Shown here piece by piece: positions 36,477 to 44,427 of a stretch of DNA of 64,000 nucleotides. Numbering within the stretch: position 1 is the stretch's first letter; each line of letters begins with the position of its first letter. The notes under the pieces are model-generated. The model saw only the letters and a program-made list of their open reading frames with translations, made no database searches and had not been told where the DNA came from. This DNA comes from Halomonas sp. MCCC 1A13316 (lineage in GTDB: Bacteria > Pseudomonadota > Gammaproteobacteria > Pseudomonadales > Halomonadaceae): the NCBI RefSeq assembly GCF_014931605.1, contig NZ_CP053382.1, forward strand, positions 1,488,001-1,552,000, written 5' to 3'. The translations under genes were made by a program, and so were the position numbers.

Positions 36477-37646
36477 TTAGCGCCGCAGGTGCGAGTCGAA
36501 GACCTCCATCAACTCGCGCTTGTCCTCAAAGCCGATTCCCGGCACTTGTGGCAAAGCCACACGGCCTGCGTCGATGGGCGTCGAGTCCGCGAAGCCGCCG
36601 AAGGGCGCAAAGACTCTCGGGTAGGATTCGTTGCCGCCCAGCTTGAGGCCGGCAGCGATATTCAGGGCGAACTGGTGACCGCCGTGAGGAATGCACTGAC
36701 GCGATGACCAGCCATGCTGATTCAGCACCTCGAGCATGCGCAGGTACTCTACCAGGCCATAGCTGAGCACCGGGTCCATCTGTAGGATGTCGCGGTCGGC
36801 CCGCATGCCGCCATAGCGCAGCAGGTTGCGGGCATCCTGATGAGAGAACAGGTTTTCGCCAGTGGCCATGGGCGGGCCGTAGTGCTCGCCAAGCTGCTGT
36901 TGCAAGGCGTAGTCGAGCGGGTCGCCGGCCTCCTCGTACCATCGCACCCCATAGGGGACCAGGCCCTCGGCGAAGGCCAGCGCGGTCTTGAGATCGAAAC
37001 GGCCATTGGCGTCGACGGCGAGACGCGAGGCATCGCCGACGACCTCGATCGCCGCCTCGACCCGTTCGAGGTCTTCCGCCAAGGGCACCCCACCGATCTT
37101 CATCTTGGTGCAGGTGTAGCCCAGGTCGAGATAATCGCGCATCTCGTCCTTAAGGGCGCTGACCTGCTTGCCCGGGTAGTAATAACCGCCCGCCGCATAG
37201 ACCGAGACTTTTGCGTCGGTTGTGCCGTCCCCGTGACGCTCGGCCAACAGCTGCGCCAGCGACTTGTTCTCCACCTTGGCGACGATGTCCCACACGGCCA
37301 TGTCGATGATGCCCACCGCCACCGAGCGCTCGCCATGGCCGCCGGGTTTCTCGTTGGCCATCAATACGTCCCAGACCCGGAAGGGGTCGAGGTTGGCGCC
37401 GCTGTCATCGAGCAGGACTTGCGGGTCGGCTTCGCGCAGGCGGGGCAGGAAGCGTTCGCGCAGCAGGCCACTCTGCGCATAGCGGCCATTGGAGTTGAAG
37501 CCGTAGCCCACCACTTGACGGCCATCGACCCGTGCGTCGGTGTAGATCGCCAGCACCGATACGTCCATTTTGGCGAAGGAAATGTAGGCGTTGGCAATGT
37601 CCGAGGCGATCGACACCCGCGCCTCACGAATATCGGTGATTCTCAT
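36477..37646 (-). CDS. tarD: D(-)-tartrate dehydratase (enolase superfamily)
   Basis: TarD dehydrates D-tartrate to oxaloacetate. The 389 aa product closely follows the characterised Bradyrhizobium TarD as I remember it: GYGFNSNGRYAQSGLLRERF, NEKPGGHGERSVAVGIIDMA, YAAGGYYYPGK, catalytic lysine in TKMKIGG (about 181-183), metal ligand region LAVDANGRF, GENLFSHQDARNLLRYGGMR, and the catalytic His in CIPHGGHQ. The start at 37646 has GGGAG 7 bases upstream. It is the last gene of a minus-strand operon with a tripartite tricarboxylate transporter and a GntR regulator, which fits uptake and breakdown of a dicarboxylic acid. Another acid-sugar substrate cannot be excluded without assay. Confidence 0.88.
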   Translation of the reverse strand: MRITDIREARVSIASDIANAYISFAKMDVSVLAIYTDARVDGRQVVGYGFNSNGRYAQSGLLRERFLPRLREADPQVLLDDSGANLDPFRVWDVLMANEKPGGHGERSVAVGIIDMAVWDIVAKVENKSLAQLLAERHGDGTTDAKVSVYAAGGYYYPGKQVSALKDEMRDYLDLGYTCTKMKIGGVPLAEDLERVEAAIEVVGDASRLAVDANGRFDLKTALAFAEGLVPYGVRWYEEAGDPLDYALQQQLGEHYGPPMATGENLFSHQDARNLLRYGGMRADRDILQMDPVLSYGLVEYLRMLEVLNQHGWSSRQCIPHGGHQFALNIAAGLKLGGNESYPRVFAPFGGFADSTPIDAGRVALPQVPGIGFEDKRELMEVFDSHLRR

Positions 37647-37669
37647 GCATGACTCCCGATTGGAATTGA

Positions 37670-38125
37670 CTAGAAGAACAGGCCAGAGGGCAGGCGCACA
37701 TTGAGCACCTCCGTGAAGGCCAGGTAAAAGACGCCAACCAGCGCCAGGATGATCGGGCTCCACATCAGCAAGCGCTGCCAGGTAACCACCGTATCGACCC
37801 TGGCCAGGTACCAGGTAAGCGCGAAGAAGGCGAGGAGCGTCGTGAGCAGGAACCCCAGCACCTCGACCAGGCCCCACCAGAGAAAGAAGCCTATGATGAC
37901 CGTGACCAGGCGCCGTGGGCTACCGGTGATCTCGATCTGGCGGTCACTCGGCTTGATGAATCCCTTGACGATCAGGGCGATCGAAATGAGCGTGAGGATC
38001 AGCAGGACGGCACGCGGAAAGATGATGCTCAGCCTGCCGATATCCGCCCGCGGGAACCAAAGCACGGAACCGAATACCAGGCCGAGGACGCCCGCGGCGA
38101 TATCGGTATTGATGCGCACAATCAT
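37670..38125 (-). CDS. tctB: tripartite tricarboxylate transporter small membrane subunit (TctB family)
   Basis: TctB is the small four-helix subunit of TTT secondary transporters. The 151 aa product has four hydrophobic segments: IAAGVLGLVFGSVLWF, AVLLILTLISIALIVKGF, VTVIIGFFLWWGLVEVLGFLL in parts, and a last one from LMWSPIILALVGVFYLAF. Its start overlaps the tctA stop by 4 bases (ATGA) and its stop is 23 bases from tarD, so it is inside the operon. Confidence 0.88.
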   Translation of the reverse strand: MIVRINTDIAAGVLGLVFGSVLWFPRADIGRLSIIFPRAVLLILTLISIALIVKGFIKPSDRQIEITGSPRRLVTVIIGFFLWWGLVEVLGFLLTTLLAFFALTWYLARVDTVVTWQRLLMWSPIILALVGVFYLAFTEVLNVRLPSGLFF

Positions 38126-39660
38126 GCCGAACCTCCGCTATCCTCTTCGACTTTGTCCAGGAGCCCCTTGCGAGCCAGCCACTTGGGCACCAATGCCGTG
38201 GCCGCGCCCAGCAGCACCATGCCGGCCAGCACCATGGAAAGCGGATTGCTCACCAGTCGCAGCCAGGGAATCGGATCGACCACCGCCGCCATCAGCGTCT
38301 GCACATAGCCCTGTTCGGCAATTCCCCCCAGAATCAGGCCAAGTACGATGGGTGCGGCCTGGATGCCGATCAGTCGCAGGAAGTACCCGGCCGTGCCCAG
38401 GATCAGCATGATCCCGACATCCAGCAGGCTGTTGCGTAACGCAAAGGTGCCGAGAATGGTCACCATGGCGATGCTCGGCACCAGGAAGTAATAGGGCGTG
38501 CGGATCACCACGCGGTGTATCAGGCGCCCGCCCAGTAGCCCCACGGGCAACAGCAGCAACGCCGCCAGCCCCATGGAGAGAATGAAACCGTTGGTCAGCA
38601 CCCCGGACTCGGTGAAAAGATCGAGCCCCGGTCGCAGGCCATGCATCAGCAAAACCCCGAGGATGATGGCATCGGGAGGCGCCCCGGGAATGCCCAGCGT
38701 CAGCAACGGCACCATGCTACCGGCGACCATGACGTTATTGCTCGATTCGGACGCCACCACGCCATCGATGTTGCCCTTGCCGAAACTCTTGGGGTCCTTG
38801 GAGAAACGTCGCGCCTCGTTGTAGGCCACCAGGCTGGTGACGTTGCCTCCGGCGCCCGGAATGATCGCGATGACCTGGCCGATCAGGCAGGAGCGGATCA
38901 GATTGACCGGCTTGCTGAAGATATGCCGCGCGATTCTGGCGATGGAGACCTCTTTCTTGCGCAGCTCGCCACCACCGGGTAAGGCCCCACGCCCTTCCGC
39001 CGCCATGGTCAACAGTTCGGGTATCACGAACAGCCCGATCAGCGCCACGATCAGCTCGATGCCGCCTTGTAACGGCGGATAGCCGAAGGTGAAGCGGCTT
39101 TCACCACCGACCGGCGACACCCCGATCGTGCTCAGTAGAATGCCGATACAGCCCGCCAGCAGGCCCTTCAGCAGGGAGTCGCTCGACAGACTGGCGACCA
39201 ACGTCAGCCCCAGCATCGCCACCCAGAACATCTCCGAGGGCCCGAAGGCCACCGCCAGCCGCGCGAGCGGCGGCGCGAGGATCAACAGGAAGATCACCCC
39301 GACGATGCCACCCACCACCGAGGCGATGGTTGCCGCGGCCAGGGCCTCGTAGGCTCGGCCCTGGCGTGCCATGGGGTAGCCGTCGAAGGTGGTGGCAATG
39401 GACGAGGGGGTGCCGGGGGTATTGATCAGAATGGCGGTGAACGCCCCACCGTAGATGGAGCCCATGTATACCGCGCCCAGTGCGATCAATCCCTGCAGGG
39501 CCTCCATCGAGAATGTGAAGGGCAGCAGCATGGCGAGTGCCATCGTGGCCGTGAGCCCCGGCATGGCGCCGATGAAGAGCCCCGCCGAGACGCCCAACAG
39601 AACCGTGAGGATACTTTCAACGGTGAGAAGGGAGGTCAGCGCCTCCAGTAACATCTCCAT
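38122..39660 (-). CDS. tctA: tripartite tricarboxylate transporter large membrane subunit (TctA family)
   Basis: TctA is the 12-helix channel-forming subunit of the TTT transporter. The 512 aa product (typical 500-510) has the family signatures GAMPGLTATMALAMLLPF, MGSIYGGAFTAILINTPGTP, and the second repeat with IIPGAGGNVTSLVAYNEARR and LLTLGIPGAPPDAIILG. The start is ATG 39660 or ATG 39654; GGAAGG spacing slightly favours the second. tctC lies upstream behind a terminator-like hairpin, and tctB downstream overlaps it. Confidence 0.95.
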   Translation of the reverse strand: MEMLLEALTSLLTVESILTVLLGVSAGLFIGAMPGLTATMALAMLLPFTFSMEALQGLIALGAVYMGSIYGGAFTAILINTPGTPSSIATTFDGYPMARQGRAYEALAAATIASVVGGIVGVIFLLILAPPLARLAVAFGPSEMFWVAMLGLTLVASLSSDSLLKGLLAGCIGILLSTIGVSPVGGESRFTFGYPPLQGGIELIVALIGLFVIPELLTMAAEGRGALPGGGELRKKEVSIARIARHIFSKPVNLIRSCLIGQVIAIIPGAGGNVTSLVAYNEARRFSKDPKSFGKGNIDGVVASESSNNVMVAGSMVPLLTLGIPGAPPDAIILGVLLMHGLRPGLDLFTESGVLTNGFILSMGLAALLLLPVGLLGGRLIHRVVIRTPYYFLVPSIAMVTILGTFALRNSLLDVGIMLILGTAGYFLRLIGIQAAPIVLGLILGGIAEQGYVQTLMAAVVDPIPWLRLVSNPLSMVLAGMVLLGAATALVPKWLARKGLLDKVEEDSGGSA

Positions 39661-39702
39661 ACACCTTCCCCGAGGCCACGCGCGCGTGGCAGTGGTGTCA
39701 AG

Positions 39703-39726
39703 AAAAGGGGCTCCGCCCGGGAGCCC
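39703..39726 (-). terminator. attenuating terminator between tctC and tctA
   Basis: On the minus strand GGGCTCC-(5)-GGAGCCC is followed by CTTTTCTT. It lies 17 bases after the tctC stop and before tctA. Such a site would let the binding protein be made in excess over the membrane subunits. Confidence 0.7.
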
Positions 39727-39742
39727 TGCGGTGGGAGAGGTG

Positions 39743-40693
39743 TTACTCGGCCTCTTCGAGGATCGGGCCGTAGGCTTCGCGCAGCATGGCCATGACCTCG
39801 TCGACTTCGTCACCTGTGATGTATTCCATCACGAAGCCCAGCGGCTCCTGCTTTTCGGTGATCTGGCGATTGGCCTCGGCGAAGGCCTCTTCCAGGGTTG
39901 CCACTACTTCATCAGGCGTCCCCTTGGGCACCGCGACGCCGCGATAGGCCCCGCCCACGATGTCGTAGCCCTGTTCCTTGAAGGTCGGTGCATCGGGCAG
40001 TGCCTTGACACGCTCTTCGGCGGCCACGGCCAGTACTTTGACGCTATCGGCCATCTCGGTACCGAGCATGGTGTAATTGAAGATACCCGCGACATGGCCA
40101 CCTTCCAACGCCCCTTTCAGTGGCCCGGTGCCGGAGAAGGGAATGTAGGTCAGGTCGATACCGGCTTCCTCCTCGAAGCGCAGCATGTCCAGGTGGTTGG
40201 CGCTGTAAGTACCGCTGCCGCCCAGGGTGATCGCCTCGGGATTTTCCTTGGCGTCCTCGACGAGATCCTCCAGCGTGTCGTATGGGCTGTCGTCGGGCAC
40301 GATCAGCGCATTGGGCGTGGAGTGGAAGAAGGTCACGATCCGCCAGTCGTCGGTCTCGTAACCGGCGTCATTGCGCTGGATCGGCTGGCCGATGATATGA
40401 GGAATATTGACCCCGATGATCTCGTAACCATCAGGCTCGGCGTTGTTCTGGAACTCGCTCCAGGCCACGGCACCCCCGCCACCCGGCCGGTGAGTGACGT
40501 TGACCGACACGCCAAGCTCCTCTTCCAGGATCGGCTCCTGGAAACGCGCCGTCACATCGGATTCACCGCCTGGATCGAAGGGAATGATGTAGGTGATGTC
40601 TTCTTCCGGGTACTCGGCCTGGGCCAGCCCGGCAAGGCCCATGGCGGCGACCGCCGTCGCGGACATTGCCAGCGTCTTGTAGGTGAAGGTCAT
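39743..40693 (-). CDS. tctC: tripartite tricarboxylate transporter substrate-binding protein (TctC/BugT family)
   Basis: This is the periplasmic binding protein that delivers a carboxylate to TctAB. The 316 aa product begins with a signal peptide (MTFTYKTLAMSATAVAAMGL, with LAQA before the mature part) and shows the Bug fold landmarks YIIPFDPGGESDVTAR, NVTHRPGGGGAVAW, LGGSGTYSANHLD and the YIPFSGTGPLKGALEGGHV loop. The start at 40693 was chosen because GGAG lies 7 bases upstream; an ATG at 40705 has its GGAG only one base away. Together with TarD the ligand is probably D-tartrate or a related dicarboxylate. Confidence 0.93.
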   Translation of the reverse strand: MTFTYKTLAMSATAVAAMGLAGLAQAEYPEEDITYIIPFDPGGESDVTARFQEPILEEELGVSVNVTHRPGGGGAVAWSEFQNNAEPDGYEIIGVNIPHIIGQPIQRNDAGYETDDWRIVTFFHSTPNALIVPDDSPYDTLEDLVEDAKENPEAITLGGSGTYSANHLDMLRFEEEAGIDLTYIPFSGTGPLKGALEGGHVAGIFNYTMLGTEMADSVKVLAVAAEERVKALPDAPTFKEQGYDIVGGAYRGVAVPKGTPDEVVATLEEAFAEANRQITEKQEPLGFVMEYITGDEVDEVMAMLREAYGPILEEAE

Positions 40694-40753
40694 GGCATGC
40701 TCCAACGTTGTTGTAGTGTCTTTGGGGTAGCGACCCCACCACTCAAGCTAGCC

Positions 40754-40772
40754 AAGTTGTAAAAGTTGTCAA
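40754..40772 (-). promoter_or_regulatory. putative operon promoter with GntR-type direct repeat
   Basis: On the plus strand AAGTTGT-AA-AAGTTGT (40754-40769) is a direct repeat. On the minus strand the overlapping TTGACA (40772-40767) could be a -35 with a weak -10 (TAGCTT) 16 bases on, directed at tctC. The overlap suggests repression by the GntR product encoded immediately upstream. Confidence 0.4.
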
Positions 40773-40775
40773 TTT

Positions 40776-41483
40776 TTATCCCTCGAAGACGCGCCGACGG
40801 GAATTGCTCAAGTGGTTCTGCATGCATTGTGCGGCACGCTCTGCGTCTCCGGCGAGAATCGCATCGTGGATATTGCGGTGTTCGACCTGCACTTCTGGCA
40901 AATGGTGCTCAGGACGCCGCAAGCCGAGGCCGCGCGCCAGATTCTGGCCATAGGTAATCGCTGCCTGCAGCGACAGTAGAGTGTCGGAGAAGAAGCGGTT
41001 ATGCGTAGCGTGCGCGACACACAGGTGAAAGCTGAAATCAGCATCGACACCCAGCGCATTGTCGCGAATGCGCTGCTCGAGTAGCGACAGCGCTCGGGTT
41101 AGTGCCACGCGCTCATCCTCTGTTGCTTTGGTCGCGGCAAGGCGCGCCGCCTCGGTTTCCACGGCGATGCGAAACTCGAAGCAGCGCTGGATTTCTGCCA
41201 GGCTCTCCAGGGGGGCGAAGTCGAGCATGGCCCGATTCGGACAGCGTTGGACAAAGCTGCCGGAGCCCCGATGCGAGCGCACCAGCCCATCATCTCGGAG
41301 CCGGGCCAGGGCCTCGCGCACGATCGGACGGGACACGCCGTAACGGTTTGCCAACAGCTCTTCCGACGGAAGACGCTCGCCCTCGACGTAGTCACGGTTG
41401 ATGATGCGATCAATGATGTCGCCGTAGACCCGATCACTCAGTTTCTGCCCATTGCCCGGCGGGGAACCTTTTTCCAACGCCAT
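40776..41483 (-). CDS. GntR family transcriptional regulator, FCD (FadR-like) subgroup
   Basis: The 235 aa product has an N-terminal winged helix (VYGDIIDRIINRDYVEGERL, PSEELLANRYGVSRPIVREAL, RLRDDGLVRSHRGSGSFV; about 15-85). It also has an all-helical FCD ligand domain with FRIAVETEAARLAA, DADFSFHLCVAHATHN and the metal-binding His residues up to VEHRNIHDAILAGD. GGGAGG 7 bases before the ATG at 41483 decides the start. It lies directly upstream of, and in line with, tctC-tctA-tctB-tarD and is the likely local regulator. The ligand is probably the transported carboxylate. Confidence 0.93.
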   Translation of the reverse strand: MALEKGSPPGNGQKLSDRVYGDIIDRIINRDYVEGERLPSEELLANRYGVSRPIVREALARLRDDGLVRSHRGSGSFVQRCPNRAMLDFAPLESLAEIQRCFEFRIAVETEAARLAATKATEDERVALTRALSLLEQRIRDNALGVDADFSFHLCVAHATHNRFFSDTLLSLQAAITYGQNLARGLGLRRPEHHLPEVQVEHRNIHDAILAGDAERAAQCMQNHLSNSRRRVFEG

Positions 41484-42175
41484 TTTCAACCTCCCTGCCT
41501 CTTCGTACCCATTCAGCATACGCCAGCTTTTCCGTCGCGTGCTCACCTGACGGGGCGACGTTAGAGTTATTCCGGGAACCGTCCGAGTTTTACCTGAATT
41601 TGACTCGGTTCGGTGGACATCCGACCGCTTTCAAGATGCTCTGAATAAGAATGCATAATCTGGCTATAGCCAAGGCTTTTACCGAAAAAAAACCACAACA
41701 TACCGCCGACTTCATTCAGGCTTTTGAAGTGAATAAAGTCCGTTATGGAATCGTCAATGTGCTGGGTTTATCCATCAGTTATTACCACTCATATCGTTTC
41801 GACCTGTATCGCGAGCGGACCGGCTTTTGTTTGTGGAGGCCCAAGTGCGGCACTGTCAAAAAATATTCGCTCCCAAGTGATGCTCCCCGGCGCTCCATAA
41901 CTTCTCCCAGAGCGTGGCCATTGAAGAGGTCGAGACCGAGGCCCAGCGGGCCAGGCTGGTAGCGCATGGCTGCCACGCCTTCCAAGGCCACCTCTTCGGA
42001 CGGACCGGCCTGTGGACTCGTTTCCCCTTCCGGTTTGATGTATATCAAGAAGAGCGACGGTTCCTTCCGCCTGACTCCTAAAACCATGGCTGCCACTTAC
42101 GACTTAAGACTAATATCAAGTGCGTAGTAATTATTTCATTAGGTTTCTGCTGGTTCTCCAGCAGAGGAGGTAAGC
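41484..42175. other. gene-poor, AT-richer stretch with decayed sequence
   Basis: Between the GntR gene and the next start there is no convincing intact gene. 41560-41880 is clearly AT-richer than its surroundings and contains AAAAAAAACC and several short open frames without ribosome-binding sites or family features. 41890-42080 holds an EAL-domain remnant. 42095-42170 is again AT-rich with a small GCTGG-TTCT-CCAGC hairpin just before the ribosome-binding site AGAGGAGG of the next gene. The base composition suggests foreign or degenerating DNA. Confidence 0.6.
41893..42080 (+). pseudogene. remnant of an EAL-domain (c-di-GMP phosphodiesterase) gene
   Basis: Frame +1 from about 41893 reads LHNFSQSVAIEEVETEAQRA and continues with a HGCHAFQGHLFGR stretch before a stop at 42078-42080. 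This is the C-terminal end of an EAL domain (usual AEGVETEAQ, HGC, QGYLFGRP), with the AEG part lost. The intact gene at 50.7 kb has the same segment as TAEGVETEAQ and HGCEAFQGYLFGRP. No start or upstream EAL sequence is present, so this is a 3' fragment. Confidence 0.75.
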
Positions 42176-42445
42176 ATGGCATCAGTTTCCCTCATCACGC
42201 GTGGCCTGCGGCTCCTGCCGGTGGCGGCGCTGTGCCTCTCCATCGGCCTCGCCCAAGCCCAGAACGTCACCGACGAGGAGCGGCTCTACGGCGGGCCGAT
42301 GCTCAACCAGCAGGAGCGCGACCAGCTCCAGCAGCAGATGCGCGAGGCGCGCACCATGGAAGAGCGCCAGCGCATCCAGGCCGAGCATCTTAACCACATG
42401 CGCCAGCGTGCCGAGCAACGCGGCTTCGACCCAGACGGCATCTAA
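42176..42445 (+). CDS. small secreted protein, first half of an interrupted repeat protein
   Basis: The 89 aa product has a signal peptide (GLRLLPVAALCLSIGLAQAQ) and a charged, Gln/Arg/Glu-rich helical part: GPMLNQQERDQLQQQMREA, then TMEERQRIQAEHLNHMRQRA. AGAGGAGG at good spacing precedes the ATG. The TAA stop at 42443-42445 is followed, in the same frame, by a second copy of the module (GYPMLNQQQRRGYYQRMR, then DAERQRIRQEHRHQMRQQI). It may be a short protein in its own right or the product of a nonsense mutation. It resembles hypothetical periplasmic proteins with tandem EERxxxRxEHxxxM modules. Confidence 0.7.
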   Translation: MASVSLITRGLRLLPVAALCLSIGLAQAQNVTDEERLYGGPMLNQQERDQLQQQMREARTMEERQRIQAEHLNHMRQRAEQRGFDPDGI

Positions 42446-42652
42446 GGCTACCCGATGCTTAACCAGCAACAGCGACGAGGGTACTACCAGCGCATGCGGG
42501 GGGCCGGTTCTGATGCCGAGCGCCAACGCATCCGCCAGGAGCATCGCCATCAGATGAGACAGCAGATCCTTCAGCAGCAGCAGCGCAGCCCCCGCGGCCA
42601 GGGCGGCAGTGGCCGCCTGATGAATCAGGGCGGCGGTGGAGGGCGCGGCTGA
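42446..42652 (+). pseudogene. in-frame continuation after the stop: second repeat module
   Basis: Continues the reading frame of the preceding gene without shift. From ATG 42455 it would give 65 aa, but no ribosome-binding site or signal peptide precedes that codon. The module matches the first one (MLNQQ, then DAERQRIRQEHRHQM against MEERQRIQAEHLNHM) and ends in a Gly/Gln-rich tail (GQGGSGRLMNQGGGGG). Without the TAA the two would make one 158-codon periplasmic protein. A separate gene is the less likely reading. Confidence 0.6.
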
Positions 42653-42762
42653 GCCGCGGCCTGTCTTGCAGGCTTCTTTACGATTTTAGTTTTGAACAAA
42701 AGGTGGGTCATGCCTGGGCGGCGTGATTTGTCACCAGATAGGAAGGTGGCGGTCGGACCGCG

Positions 42763-44346
42763 TTGGGGAGCGGCGAGTCAGCCATCGAGTGGGGAGTTGA
42801 TTCCCCGGCAGTAGAAAACACGCAAGGGCATTCACTTTTTCTCAAGGGTCCGGAAACCACGCTACTCTACTGGAAGGCCGGCGATGCCTGGCTGGATGGC
42901 GATGGCAACGTCGTGGATCCCGCCCTGATCGAGCAGCTGTTGGCCGATGGCAACCACTACACCGACGTCATCGAGGATCTGGCAAACGCCAACCTGAACT
43001 ACTCCTTCGATATCGGAGATATCAGCCTCGGCGAGCTCACGGTGCGCTTCGTGCCGATGTTCTCGCCCATCGTCACCGCGGCGGGCACCGACTATCAGTT
43101 CGCGGTGGCCGGCTCGCTGGATTCCACCGAGATTCCCTTCCGCTTCTATGATGCGCAGGGCAACCTGAAGCCGGAGTACGCGGATTATCAGGTCATCATC
43201 AATGCCATCGAGGCGCTGCCGACGGTAGCTGCTCGCCAGCAGGCGCTGGAGCGTGCCGGCACGAGCTACCTGCGCAACTACGGTACTCAGGGCATGCTGC
43301 TGGGCCGCGACAAGATGGAAGGGATCCTGCAGCACCTGGAGGCCCTCCGCGACCCGGCACTGGGCGTCACCCAGGTCACTGGCACCCAGGCCAACATCAG
43401 CGGCCAGGCCGACTACGCCATGATGGCAGCCACCGACTCGGCCGCCGACGTGGCCATGGCGTTCGACGAGAATGGCGATGCCACGTTCGCAGCGAGCGAG
43501 CGCTCCACCGTTTTCATCTCCGGATCTGCCTCTACCGGTGATCTGGACAGCACCGAGAACGGCGCCGGTGCCGACTACTCCGGCTACTCGCTGACCCTTG
43601 GCGCCGACTACAGCTTCACCGATGAGCTGAGGGCCGGTGTTGCCGTGGCCTACGGCGAGAACGACGGCGAAGTCGTGGATGGGCGCGGCACGCTCGAAGT
43701 CGACGGCACCTCGCTGTTGGCGTTCGGCGGCTACGGCGGTGCCACCGGCCTTTACGCCGATGCGGTGCTCGGCTACTCCTGGCTTGACTACGACAATGAG
43801 CGCAACATCCTTATTGGCGACACCGTCAGCGAGCGGGCCGAGAGCAGCACCGACGGAGAGCAGCTGAGCCTCACTCTGCGGAGCGGCTACAACTTCGTGC
43901 TCGGCCCTGTGATCGCCGGTCCCAGCGCGCGCTACCAGTACCTCGACCTGGATGTCGACGGCTACGAGGAGCGCGGTGCCGGCGTGCTCTCCATGAGCGT
44001 GGATGACATGAGCTTCGAGTCCCGGACCCTCTGGCTGGGCGGCGAGATATCCATGCCCATGGTACGTGACGACATCTTCCTGAGGCCGACTGCCCACATG
44101 CACTGGGTGAAGGAATTTGAAGACGATGCCGCCAGCGTCGACACCAGCTTCACCGGTGGCGCCGTGCCTTTCGGCACCCCCATCGACGGCCGCGACAGTG
44201 ACTATATCCGCGCCGGCGTCGGGTTCGATGCTAGCTTCGAGACCGGTGGCATGCCGACCACCATATCGCTGAAATACGACGGCACCTTCTCCAACGAGGA
44301 CTATGAGGACCACCGCGCCACCTTGGGAGTCGAGCTGCGCTTCTGA
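42763..44346 (+). CDS. autotransporter beta-barrel domain protein, N-terminus apparently missing
   Basis: The C-terminal ~280 residues form a type V autotransporter barrel: alternating strands such as YSGYSLTLGADYSFTDELRA and GLYADAVLGYSWLDYDNE. It ends with the outer-membrane C-terminal phenylalanine (ATLGVELRF). Before it, ALPTVAARQQALERAGTSYL looks like the end of a passenger/linker helix. The open frame starts at a weak TTG (42763) with no signal peptide. The N-terminal ~150 residues are only a stump of passenger (similar layout to GDSL-esterase autotransporters, but no catalytic motif seen). It is probably 5'-truncated; export without a signal peptide is implausible. Confidence 0.7.
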   Translation: MGSGESAIEWGVDSPAVENTQGHSLFLKGPETTLLYWKAGDAWLDGDGNVVDPALIEQLLADGNHYTDVIEDLANANLNYSFDIGDISLGELTVRFVPMFSPIVTAAGTDYQFAVAGSLDSTEIPFRFYDAQGNLKPEYADYQVIINAIEALPTVAARQQALERAGTSYLRNYGTQGMLLGRDKMEGILQHLEALRDPALGVTQVTGTQANISGQADYAMMAATDSAADVAMAFDENGDATFAASERSTVFISGSASTGDLDSTENGAGADYSGYSLTLGADYSFTDELRAGVAVAYGENDGEVVDGRGTLEVDGTSLLAFGGYGGATGLYADAVLGYSWLDYDNERNILIGDTVSERAESSTDGEQLSLTLRSGYNFVLGPVIAGPSARYQYLDLDVDGYEERGAGVLSMSVDDMSFESRTLWLGGEISMPMVRDDIFLRPTAHMHWVKEFEDDAASVDTSFTGGAVPFGTPIDGRDSDYIRAGVGFDASFETGGMPTTISLKYDGTFSNEDYEDHRATLGVELRF

Positions 44347-44368
44347 TGCCAGCAGCCCTTTCATGATC

Positions 44369-44404
44369 ACGAGCGAGGCGGCCTCACGGGGCCGCCTCGC
44401 TCGT
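44369..44404. terminator. bidirectional terminator hairpin
   Basis: ACGAGCGAGGCGGCC pairs perfectly with GGCCGCCTCGCTCGT (15 bp, 6-base loop) between the convergent autotransporter and CoA-transferase genes. U-runs are short on both sides. Confidence 0.7.
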
Positions 44405-44427
44405 TCCGGGTCGGAGCCTGTCATCCT

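Noticed and set aside
41651..41962. 103-codon open frame in the AT-rich stretch
   Set aside because: No ribosome-binding site or family feature, and it runs out of frame across the EAL remnant.
42862..44424. 520-codon open frame antisense to the autotransporter barrel
   Set aside because: Same shadow effect; the plus strand shows a proper barrel with terminal Phe.
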